From Nepenthes gracilis (lineage: Eukaryota > Streptophyta > Magnoliopsida > Caryophyllales > Nepenthaceae), in assembly GCA_033239525.1 (NCBI GenBank), contig BSYO01000019.1, positions 10,398,592 to 10,462,591 on the forward strand: a stretch of DNA of 64,000 nt, written 5' to 3'. The notes under the pieces are model-generated. The model searched no databases. It saw only the letters and a list, made by a program, of their open reading frames with translations, and was not told the origin of the DNA. Positions 48,616 through 58,864 of this stretch are shown one piece after another (the first letter of the stretch is position 1; each line of letters opens with the position of its first letter). The position numbers and the translations under genes were made by a program.

Positions 48616-50515
48616 ACATATTATATATAATAATAATAATAATAACAACAACAACGTTGGAAACTTAGAAGCAAGAGGAAAGCAAGGGGAAAAGAGGGAG
48701 TTGAGGCACGGGTCATCACGTGACACATTTCCTCTTGTTTTAATTTGGGAATTTCAGGTGTTTTAGGGAAAAAAGAGAGCAGCAGCCGGTGAGCAGAAAC
48801 GAAGAAAGAGAGCAGAACGCGAAGAGAAAAAGGGGAGAAAGGGAGAAATCCATCCGTTCAAATCCGATCCGGGTAAAAATAACTTTAAATCTAGCTCAGA
48901 CAAGTATATCTCCAACTTTGTTCTTCGTTTTTATGGCGTTTTGATATCTCCATATTCATGTTTATACCCTAAAAACCCTCGTTTCCCATGTTTTGCATGA
49001 ACAATGTATATTTCCTACAAGTTTATGGTTAGACCTTATAATTATGCATGATTATTGTGAGTTGTAGTTTCGATTCATGTTTAATTTAGGTTTTGGTGTT
49101 CGATTTTGGTCCGGACAGATTTGCCTCAAATCTAATTAGAAGAATTGGGTGGTTTGGTTAAATTTCATGATTATGTATATGTATTATGAATTATAATATC
49201 GATTTTGTAATTTGACCCATGTTTTGTGTCTGTTGATTGTTTGAATATTTTGTCTGAAACCATAGCACAAAAATTGGAAAATTTGTGTTAAAAATTTAAA
49301 ATTTTGATGATTTAAATGTTAATTGTTACCTTGTAAAGCTTATTAAATAATTTGTATTTGAAAACTCCACGTAGAACTGTATTATCGAACTATGGAAGTC
49401 TTCCGAAATCGTCTGAATAATTAAGTGCATGAGTTTGGACTTGGCTTTGAAATATGATGAATTTGACTATAGAATTTTGAGCCAAAAGCTTTAAATTAAA
49501 GTAACTAGTAAGAAAATTGAACCTAGGACTATCATATAGTCAGATAAAGTTCTCCACCATAGCTTAAAACGTTATGGTAGTAATCGAGAATAAGTTATCA
49601 AACCTTTGAAATAATAAACCATTGAATTGAGATAAATACTATCGAATCATCGGCCTTTGATTGTGTGAATTGAACACAACCTGTCCTCGATTGTTCGTCC
49701 CCTCGGCTAGTAAGGTATACTAGTTGGGTTCTTAGGATATCAAACTTGAGTCTTGAAGAACGATTGAAATTGAAACCGATTTTATGAATTTTGGCACTTG
49801 CATATTGGCTTATGTTTTTTTAATATTTTCAGGGCCCTTGTCATGTTGCATTATGCTTTATATGCTGTGAAATACTTCATTTTACTGTGATTTACATGAA
49901 AGGTTTATACTGCATGTTTTTGGTATATTGTTGGGTTTTGACTCACTATTTTACTATTTTTCATCCAGATGAGACAGTTGAGCTAGTGTCAGACGAGAAT
50001 GAATAGTTAAAGTCTTACCTGAAGATTTTTGGAAACTTGAAGATATTTTGGAGACCTTGAAAGGAAATAGTTTGAATGTAAATACCGAATTTTGTATATT
50101 TATTATATGTATAAGGATCTTGTATATAAAATATATGTGATACATGTGTGAAATAGAAATTTATGTTTCCGTAGATATATAATTCAACTTTCGCTATATG
50201 TTTTTCTGGATTTTGTATAGGTCCTAAATGGCATCTCTTATTTTGAACTATTAGTATAGTGGATAGGAATTATTGAATGTAAGCCATAGAGAATTATACG
50301 GCGTCTGTGGATCCAATGTCGGTAATGAAAATACATGTTGATAGATATTATGATGTTATTCTGTATATTTGCAGGTTTTATATTTTAATTTTGTCCAATT
50401 TTAGGGGAGATTCTGTCTGTTTTTTCTTAGAACTTTAGGTTATTATTTGAGGCTTCAGTTTATATTTCAGTAATGATGGAATTATCTGGATGACAAAAAA
50501 ATCCTTTTTGTCACA
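48368..50515 (+). repeat. 5' LTR of element C, with putative intron 48900-49968
   Basis: 2148 bp. It contains (TA)n at about 48570-48613 and AAT repeats after it. The donor site reads CTCAG|ACAAGT: one G-to-A change removes the GC donor seen in relatives. The acceptor (GACTCAC...CATCCAG, 49967-49968) and the acidic frame DETVELVSDENE with TAG at 50004 are kept. Confidence 0.85.
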
Positions 50516-50740
50516 ATTGGTATCAAAAAAATGAGATACCTTAGGATTGATCGATCAAAAGCGAAAGTATAGGCTTAAATTTCTATAGGGATAGGTCAGG
50601 ATAGCTAAGGTAACTACGATACTTAGAAAGTTGATCCTTAGGCTAGGTTTGAATTTTATTAAACTACTAATAACCCCTTCCCTTAACTTGATTTCTTTAG
50701 GTTTATAATACTGTGCTTGCTTTTGGTTATAGGATCTAAG

Positions 50741-51830
50741 ATGGCTAGTAGGCGAAATCGAGAAAATAATCGTGGTGATACTAGTACTCCCCACGATTGT
50801 GAGGCTACTTGTGTGAATCTGTTGGAAAGAATGACAATGTGGTTGAATCTGTGGAGCAACGTAATATGGCTCGGTCCTTGTACCCTAGCCAGCTCCAGCA
50901 AATCCTGTTTCGACGACGTATGATAGGTTCACAGCAGAGTGAATACTGAAATTTTTGGGTAAGCCTAATCCAGCAGAAGCAGATATTTGGCTTAAAAGAA
51001 TAAAGAAGATTTTCGCTATGATTCGGTGTGCCGATTAGGAGAAAGTTACCTTCGTGGTATACAACCTAGAGGGCGATGTTGATAGTTGGTGGAGTATGAA
51101 GAAGAGAGCATTTGGAGTTCCTGATGATGCGATTATATAGAAGATGTTTGTAAATACTTTCATAGAAAAATATTTTCTGTCCAGTCTCCAAGATCAGAAG
51201 GAGAAAGAGTTCATGCGAGTGAGACAGGGGAGTATGGCTGTGACTGAATACGACGCAAAGTTCATGGAGTTGTCCCGATTTTTGCCCTATTTCATGGAGG
51301 ACGAGTTGAGAAAAGTGAAGAAATTTCAGTAAAGACTAAGGGATGATATCAGAAAATAATTATCAACCCACAAGCTCTAGACATATGCTAATATTCTAGA
51401 CCGATCAATAATTTATGAGAAAGAGGTTGAAACACAGAGATTCTTTGCAAAAAGGGCAGCTAGCCGGACGAGCCTTAGCACAGAACCAAATGTGAAATCC
51501 TCTGGGCCGTCTAAGAAAGCAAGAATGGTAGATGTAGGAAAGAGTGTTACTGAGGTTTTATTGGTAACTAATACTCAGACATCAACTGCTGAGTGTGCAT
51601 ATTGTGGGAGGAAGTACACAGAAAAACCTTACTATAAAGCAATAAGAGCGTGCTATAATTGCGGAAAGGCGAGTCACCTGATGAAAAATTACTCGTTACC
51701 AAAAAGGTCAGAAGTAAAGAAGTCGGCTATTGCAGCTAGAGCATTTGCGGTGACGGTACAAAACCCTAAGACACCCCCGAAGGTGTATGGACGTATTACC
51801 TTGTGGAATTTTGATTTCTGTCTTAATTGA
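50741..51830 (+). pseudogene. Gag of element C
   Basis: ATG 50741 starts MASRRNRENNRGD. Capsid parts appear in several frames, best at 51144-51332: FIEKYFLSSLQDQKEKEFMRVRQGSMAVTEYDAKFMELSRFLPYF. At 51492-51830 are CAYCGRKYTEK and a zinc knuckle CYNCGKASHLMKNY whose last Cys is Tyr. It is close to gag B but independently broken. Confidence 0.8.
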
Positions 51831-53131
51831 TTTAGGAGTTATGATTCTCTAAATTTCTCCATGAAATGTATGATATGCCCCTATTATCTTGAAGATTCTT
51901 GATTGTTCTATGATTGCATTACTTGTTCTTTGTGAATTTTATGGAGTATGGATAACTGGTAATCAAATGCCAAATTGAGTAGACGATGGGTTGTGTATTG
52001 TTGAAAGGAGAAAATATTCGGTTAATTGATCAACATAGTAGATAAGAGGAATGGGTGATTTGGAGATGAGATAAAATCGGTATTATCTCTATGAAATATG
52101 TATGAAATTAAAGGAGCATTATTTGGGTGTTGTTAAGAATACTATGAGACCTTTGAAAAGTAAGATTTACTAATTCTCTTGAGGAAGATTAGGATTCTAT
52201 TAGTCTGCATCAATAGAAAATCATCCACAGGCAAAGTGGGGGAGGGGTTCATGGGTTAGAATTATTTCACCTATAATTGGAATGGTGTGATGAGGCCATT
52301 GCCTTGAGAAATTATGGATAATGTTTTCAAAAGAAATTAGTGTTTTGAGGAGCTAAGAGTAGGAGCTAAAATAGGTGGACCTCAAAAAATAAATGTTAAA
52401 ATCAATGATTGATATTAGAAGTCCCCAATTGAGAATTTGTAGAATTGTTCTGGAAATGACCCTGATCTAATAATTTTAAGGATTAAAGTAGTTGTGTTAT
52501 GATGAGGATGTAACCTTAGGAGATTGCAAGTAGATTAATCTGTTAAATGATTATAAAGACATGCCCTGATATTATTAGGAAGGTGAACTTAATATGGGAA
52601 AATGAAGTTAGGAATCTCAGACTTGATATGCCCTTGGTGCTTCATTGGAAATGTGAAAGGGCAGATTGTGAGTGGATTTGAATGCTTGAGAAATAGGATA
52701 TCGTACTCCTAAGTTAGGAAAAGGGTAGAATTATGAAATTTTGAAGTAAGAAATCCTTATGGTTTGTTTCAGGACAAAAGATGATCCACTCATTATAGCT
52801 TTGGAGGAGGTGTTCAAGTTTAATTCATTAGCTAATCAGTATGCCAATAAGATCTGAGGTTACTTTGCATTTAGACTTTGAGATTTGAGATAGTTAAGTG
52901 TTAGGATCTTGACATCTTGGATAACGATCAAACATTATGCCAAATCCTTAGTGATAGTATGATTATGGTTTTCAATTTTAATGTGGTTTGAGGTTCTGTA
53001 GGAATTGTTTTCATAGTATGAATATCTTAACATTAGAATAACTAAGGTTATCACATTAATTGGATGTCCTAGAATGGGAAATATGTATCTCATGGGAAAT
53101 GTCGGTTCGGAGACATACCAATGAACGAGGA
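51831..53131 (+). other. Noncoding body of element C, truncated
   Basis: No coding signal. It aligns with the body of element B and stops abruptly after the ATGTCGGTTCGGAGACATACC block, where B and A continue for 500-900 bp to their polypurine tracts. The missing part was lost with the rearrangement at 53132-54845. Confidence 0.65.
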
Positions 53132-53254
53132 TGTAACGACCCAGATTCTAGAACATAGGAAATTTCAGTCACCAAGTCCTTATAATCGTTGACCGAAAAA
53201 TGTAATAAGAAAAGTAAATCGGCTTTAAGTTGAAATCAAGTTCGGTCCTTCCTT

Positions 53255-53400
53255 AATGAAAATCCAGTCCGGATTTCCTTAATGAAAAGAAGTCTGGATT
53301 TCCTTGATGAAAATCTGGTCCGGATTTCTTCGATGAAAATCGAGTCCGGCTTTTACTTGATGAAAATCAAGTCCGGCCTTGTGAGAAGAAAACCGGCTCC
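53255..53400. repeat. About 30-bp tandem repeat in LTR E
   Basis: Four or five units of GTCCGGATTTCCTTGATGAA then AATC with variants, ahead of the TATA-like box. Confidence 0.75.
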
Positions 53401-53814
53401 TTGATGATGAAATCCAAATCATCTTAGAAGTGAATTTCCAAACCGGCCGTAAGGTATGAGGTTGAAACCGGCCTTGAAGAGTGCATTGTGTGTGGAGTGA
53501 GGCCGAAGTAACTTTGTATGTTGAAGCCGGAGTAGATTATGAGTTCAAGAAGAAGAAGAAAGGCCGAAGTTGATGTTGATGAAGGGCCGAAGTGATGATG
53601 AAACTAAAGTATGAATGCTGGATTTAATATTAAAGGAAAATATTAAAGGTAAGTAATCTGGTCAACGAGTGTTGACCGAAATGCGTGAGGGGAGGAGTAA
53701 TCTAGTCAACGTGAAATGTTGACCAAAAAGTGTAAATGGGGGGAAGGACGAGAAAAAGGAAAGTGATCCGGTCAACGCCAGTTAGTTGACCGGAATGCGT
53801 AATCAGGAAACCTT

Positions 53815-53970
53815 TATAAATAAGAAAATCGAATACGATGAAATAATAATTAAGGAAACCCTTATAATAAGGAAACTGAGTATAAGGAAATAACCAGTAA
53901 GGAAACTTTGTAATAAGGAAACCGAGTATAAGAAAATAATAAATAATAAGGAAACCTTATAATTAGGAAA
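53815..53970. repeat. Degenerate AAGGAAACC(T)TTATAATAAGG repeats in LTR E
   Basis: Six or more imperfect units around AAGGAAACC in about 150 bp, just upstream of the TATA-like box. Confidence 0.6.
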
Positions 53971-54474
53971 CCCTGCGAATTACCCCGAATATTGCCAAAC
54001 TCTAATGACGGCTACCAGGCCCAAGGGCCTATAAATAAGACCCAGAGAGCGGGGAAAAGAGGCACTCGATAGGACTTGCTAGTAGGGGAAGACCAAAAGT
54101 TCAAGGCGGAATAAAGAAATTCAGTCAAGATACTCACCCCTGTTTTTAAGGTTCATGTTTATGCATGTTTGCTACGTAAGTATATCTGATATTCTTATGA
54201 AATTATATTTTAGTATGTATGATGTTTGTTCTGTTCCTTTGAAGAATCGTTCTTAATCGCGTGTTTAAAAGAAACTCTGATATTCATGATGTTAGATTTT
54301 TATTCTGCTTGAAGTATGATTATTTGGTAGAATTATATAAACTCTGATAATTGCATATTTAAGGAAAAGACTTCTAACTTTTAAGAAAAAGAACTCCGGT
54401 TTTCAGGACTCCAGTCTTTCCGTAAGAAGAACTCCGGCCTTTGATGCTTCAGTTTTGCTGTATTAAAAATCAAA

Positions 54475-54845
54475 ATCGGCACCGTTGCACTTTGAATAGA
54501 AATCGGCCTTTTTATATTAACTTCGTAATCGACCTTCCCATGTTAAGATTGAAATCGGCTTTTGGCACTTTAAAATCGAAGTCGGCTTTTCCACGTTGAA
54601 TTCGAAATCGGCTTTTCCACGTTGACTTCGAAATCGGCCTTCCATGTGGAATTTGAAATCGGCCCTAAGTGAATCTTGAACTCTGGCTTTTGATACGAAA
54701 AACTACTCCGAATTTTAAAGAAAAAATCATTCCGAATTTTAAAGAAAGAATCACTTCGGATTTTAAAGAAAGAAACACTTCGGTTTTAGAGCTCCGGATT
54801 TTAAATAAAGAATCACTCCGGATTTTAAAGAAAGAAATACTCCTG
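54475..54845. repeat. Two tandem repeat arrays at the end of LTR E
   Basis: About 54475-54665 has units of GAAATCGGCTTTTCCACGTT (about 30 bp). About 54705-54845 has units of AAAGAATCACTCCGGATTTT (about 22 bp). The second array makes a repetitive but meaningless open frame. It ends at the switch to LTR C sequence, so the repeats may have promoted the rearrangement. Confidence 0.75.
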
Positions 54846-55093
54846 AGTAAGCCATAGGGAATTATACGCCGTCTGTGGATCCTATGTCAGTGATGAAAAT
54901 ATATATTGCTGGATATTATGATATTATTCTGTATATTTGCAGGTTTTAAGCAGGTTTTGTATTTCATTTTAGCCCAATTTTAGGGGAGATTCTATTCGTT
55001 TTTCCTTAGAACTTTAGGTTATTATTTAGGGTTTTAATTTCTATTTCTGTAATGACAGAATTATCTAAAAATAAAAAAAATTGTTCTGTCATA
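54846..55093 (+). repeat. 3' end of LTR C
   Basis: It matches 50280-50515 (GTAAGCCATAG, GGCGTCTGTGGATCC, TTTGCAGGTTTTA, TTCTGTCATA). This is all that remains of the 3' LTR of element C. Confidence 0.85.
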
Positions 55094-56577
55094 GTTAACG
55101 GCATTGATTTTGGCTCTACATGTGAGCCACTCGATGAAGGATAGGTGTCGAGCTCATTTAGCGTAAGTGACCACATTTGGAAGTCATAGTGTGGCCATTA
55201 AAGAGATTTTGATAGTATGTGAATTTCAAGATATCTTTTTAGAGGATTTGCCAGGGTTACCTCCTAATAGTGGAATCGAATTTGCTAGTAATGTTGTGTT
55301 AGGATCTGTACTGATTTTAATGACTCCTTACTGGATGACCCTATCTAAATTGAAGAAATTGAAGCAATAATTATAAAATCTATTGAAAAAGAAATTTATT
55401 CAGCCAAATGTATCACCGTGAAGTACTTTAGTGCTCTTTGTGAAGAAAAAGAATGAATTGTTGAGGTTATATATCGATTACCGGGAATTGAATAAGATTA
55501 CAGCCAAAAATAAGTATTTTTTTTTCGAGAATAGATAATTTAATTGATCAATTGTAAGAAGATCAGGTCTTTTCTAAAATTAATCTTCATTTATTATAGG
55601 CACTTTATTAAAAATTTCTCGATGATTACGGTACCACTAACATGTTTGAATCGAAAGCGAATGATCTTTTGTTGGGATGAAGATTGTAAGTGGAGTTTTC
55701 AAGAATTGAAGAACGATTGACCACCATTCCGATATTGTCAATTCCAGATTGATCAAGAGGCTTTATGGTATGTTATGATATTTCTAAGAAACGTTTGGAT
55801 TGTGTATTGATGCAACATGGCCGAGTAGTAGCTTATGGATTAAGACAGTTAATAGCTCATGGATAGAATTATTCCACCAACGATTTTGAATTGGCAACTA
55901 TAATCTTTGCATTAATAATTTAGATGCATTACTTATATGGAAAGAAATTTATAGTAAATTCTAATCATAAGATTTTTAAGTATTTATTCTCGTAAAAGAA
56001 ACTAAACATGCAGCAATATAGATGGATGGACCAATTTAAAGATTATGACTGCAAAATCCAATATCAACTAGAGAAGAAGGATATAGTTGCTAATATTTTG
56101 AGCAGAAAATCATCAAGTATGATGGTTCATTTGATGACTAAGGAATTAAAAATGTTAGACGGGTTGAAATATTGTACTATTTGATTACACTACCAAGGGT
56201 CAAGGGTAATTTTATCATATTTATAAGCGCAACCCATGATTATGGAGAAGATTAAGAAAACTCAAATTAGCAATTTGTATTTGATGGAGATTGCCAGATA
56301 TTTGGATAATGAGTCATGGGTAGATTTTAATATTTGGGCAGATAAAATATTTCACTTTTGGAATAGAATTTGTTACCAAATATTAAAAAATTAAATGAAG
56401 AAATTTGAATGAAACTCTTAGGTCCAAGTATACAATTCATCCATGAATAAATAAAATGTGCAAAGATATGAAAAAAATTTTCTTGTGGTAAAATATGAGA
56501 TGAAAAATTGTGGCATATCTGACAAGGTAGATCATGTGCCAACAAATCATGGCCAAGTTTAAGAAGCCTCTAGGATT
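55094..56577 (+). pseudogene. Tekay-like RT, RNase H and start of integrase
   Basis: The linker CEFQDIFLEDLPGLPPNSGIEF (about 55216-55280) is followed by RT fragments [20 protein letters not shown] and [15 protein letters not shown]. The RT core is largely lost after 55590. RNase H then appears from 55770 (CVLMQHGRVVAYGLRQL, KKFIVNSNHKIFKYLFS, DIVANILSRKSSSM). The integrase start is very degraded. Solo LTR D interrupts at 56583. Confidence 0.8.
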
Positions 56578-56582
56578 TTTGT

Positions 56583-58859
56583 TGTAATATCCCAAATTTT
56601 TTATCTGATTTAATTGAGATTATTTATTATTATTTTAAATAATTTGGGTGTAAAAAAATTAATTAAATATTATAAAATATTGGTGGATATTTAGACTTAT
56701 TGGGCCGGCGCCCAAAGTGTGCCCGTTCGATCGCTTGAGTATCGATTTAGATTTTGAGAGTTTTCAGAAAAAAGGATATATATATATATATTATTATTAT
56801 TATTATTATTATTAACGTAATAAGAAGCAGAAAGAAGTCAGGGTTGAGGGGGAGAGAACGAGAGAAGGATTAGGGCTCTGTCGCAATAGTGGCGTGGTGG
56901 AGGGTTCACCGAGGAAGAAGGCAATGTGCGATGCGGTCGGCGATGGATGGCGAAGGTTGTCGCGGCGGGGGCAAGCCAAGCAACGGCAGCTACGCCCACG
57001 GAGAGCCGCATAGGAGAGAAACCATGCGAAGGAGAAGAGGAAAAAATGAAGGCTTTCGGGTTTGATTCCGATTTTGAGATAGCTGATAAAGTTGTAGTTC
57101 GGCTCAAGGCAAGTGCTCCTATACCCTTTTTATCTCCTCTTTCGATTTTTATTCATTTTTCATCAGGTATTATCGTTCTGATACCCACCCAAATTATTAA
57201 AAATATGTGACTCATGATTAATACCTAAAATTTTTATGGTTTAATGCCTAAATCCCCTTCCAATTGGCTCAATTTGGCGAACCCGCACCGAGCTCGAGAT
57301 TCCTCCTTTTTCCTTCAATTATATGTTTAATTGACCCCACATTATAAATTATCATGTCCTAATTATGCATATACCTCGGCCGGGCGTCCAATTTTACGAG
57401 TATCAACCCGTTCACGATATCCAAACGCTCTAAAATGACCTTATTACTGTTCACCCGAGAATAAATGAGAATTTTTCATGCTTCCACCTAACCTAATTGT
57501 TATGAAGTTTATATCTAATTGTATATGACTAATTGTAAGCCCCGAAAATACATGTTTGTGCTCCGTTTGTAAAGAAAATGCGTCCCGGAGGCCCCCAAAA
57601 TGATAATTGCCTAATGTGATAAGGAATTTTAATCCTTCCTATGTATTATATTGTCCATGCATCCAAATTGATTTGTGAAAATATTTTAATTCAAAGGAAA
57701 GATAATAATCGTATATATAATCGGAAGGAAGTCCACAATGTGATATGTGATCGAATCATTTTTCCAGACGGAGATATTGTGAATTGAATTGTGATTGACC
57801 TTTTCTCAAATGAATAAGAAGCCATGAAATTAGGACCATGCAATCATGTTACGAAACTAGTACCTCATGGCCTGCTATTAGCATTACAGTAGAAACTCGA
57901 GAATTACTCTGGCCGTGTATTATAATGGGTAATACTATTGGCAAGTCTTAGGATATTACTGTAGAAAGACGAGGATTACCACTGAACCACGAGAGGTTCG
58001 GGTAGCGTTTTATCGGCCCTGTATGATTGGGTGATAGACATACTGCTATACCACATGATGTTTGGTCCTTTCTAGGCAAAAGTTCATTATTGGACGTTGA
58101 GTACATCGTTTAGCCTTAGATTATGAGGGGCATTATAATCCTTTCTCGTCCTCCCGCACCTTCTATTAGTAAGGCTTACTGATCCTGATCTGTAAAGATA
58201 AATAATTATGCATAAATTATATTTCAATGAGAAGTAAATTGTGTTCCAAAATATAATTGATCATGTTTCTGCTTATGCATCTCCTTCATGATTATATGTC
58301 TTTTTCCTGCTTCACTTCATTTATATTGTCTATTACTTTTGAATATGATGCACTTACTAAGCCGTTAGCTCAACCTTACTTCTCTTTCCTTCCAGATGAG
58401 CAAGCTATTATACCCGACGAGTCCGAATAAGCTGTAAGCACAGGATAGGTAGTTGATACAGGTTGAGAGCTTTTAAGGACTTAGTTTTATTATCTTGTAT
58501 GAGACATGGATAATGTATTATTTATTTTGATACCTACGGTTATGTATATATATGTCTTGATGATAATGATAGACACATAATTTAGTTTTCACTATGTATG
58601 ATGTATATTATACTTTTGTAGGTTCCCTTTTGTGGTTATGTTCAGTTTTCTAGTTAGCATCCTTTCTGAGCCGGTGTCATACCGGAGTTATAATATTGAT
58701 GCCACCTGTGTGTTTGTTGTGGTGTTTGGGGATCCTGTGTATATGTTGTTTGTATTTGTAGATTCTGCACAAGATTTTATACAGGTTTGTATTAGGCGGA
58801 CATCTATTTTATAGATGCAACTCTATCAAATTTTTGGTAGAATTAATCAGTCTGTCACA
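56583..58859 (+). mobile_element. Solo LTR D (2277 bp)
   Basis: It starts TGTAATATCCC and ends TCTGTCACA, with perfect TSD TTTGT at 56578-56582 and 58860-58864, and integrase sequence on both sides. No interior or second LTR is present, so the element was lost by LTR-LTR recombination. It holds a leader with an open frame ending MKAFGFDSDFEIADKVVVRLK at a GC donor (AAG|GCAAGT, 57109), a 1.29-kb putative intron to CTTCCAG (58395), and the acidic frame DEQAIIPDESE with TAA. It is the most diverged member of the A-D group. Confidence 0.93.
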
Positions 58860-58864
58860 TTTGT

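Larger units (their letters stand above)
53132..54845 (+). mobile_element. LTR fragment E (5' part of a related LTR)
   Basis: It starts TGTAACGACCCAGA like LTR A. A TATA-like CCTATAAATAAG is at about 54029, and a GT donor (CTAC|GTAAGT) at about 54175. It carries five blocks of short tandem repeats and three inverted W-box pairs (53660, 53704, 53770). It has no 3' LTR end: sequence switches to LTR C at about 54846. I read this as an inserted LTR whose 3' part was lost in a deletion that also removed the end of element C; a recombinant LTR is the alternative. Confidence 0.65.
48368..55093 (+). mobile_element. Element C: gag-only LTR retrotransposon with a chimeric 3' LTR
   Basis: The 5' LTR 48368-50515 starts TGTAACATCCC and ends TTTGTCACA. 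The PBS-like ATTGGTATCA follows. Gag lies at 50741-51830, then noncoding body to 53131. From 53132 a different LTR type (E) begins; from about 54846 the sequence is again the last 250 bp of LTR C, ending TTCTGTCATA at 55093, where protease/RT linker sequence of the Tekay host element resumes. Flanks GATGA and GTTAA do not match as a TSD, which is expected if the 3' part was rearranged. Confidence 0.85.

Noticed and set aside
54669..54857. Repetitive ORF with NFKERI-like units
   Set aside because: Product of the 22-bp tandem array in LTR E; it runs across the E-C junction.
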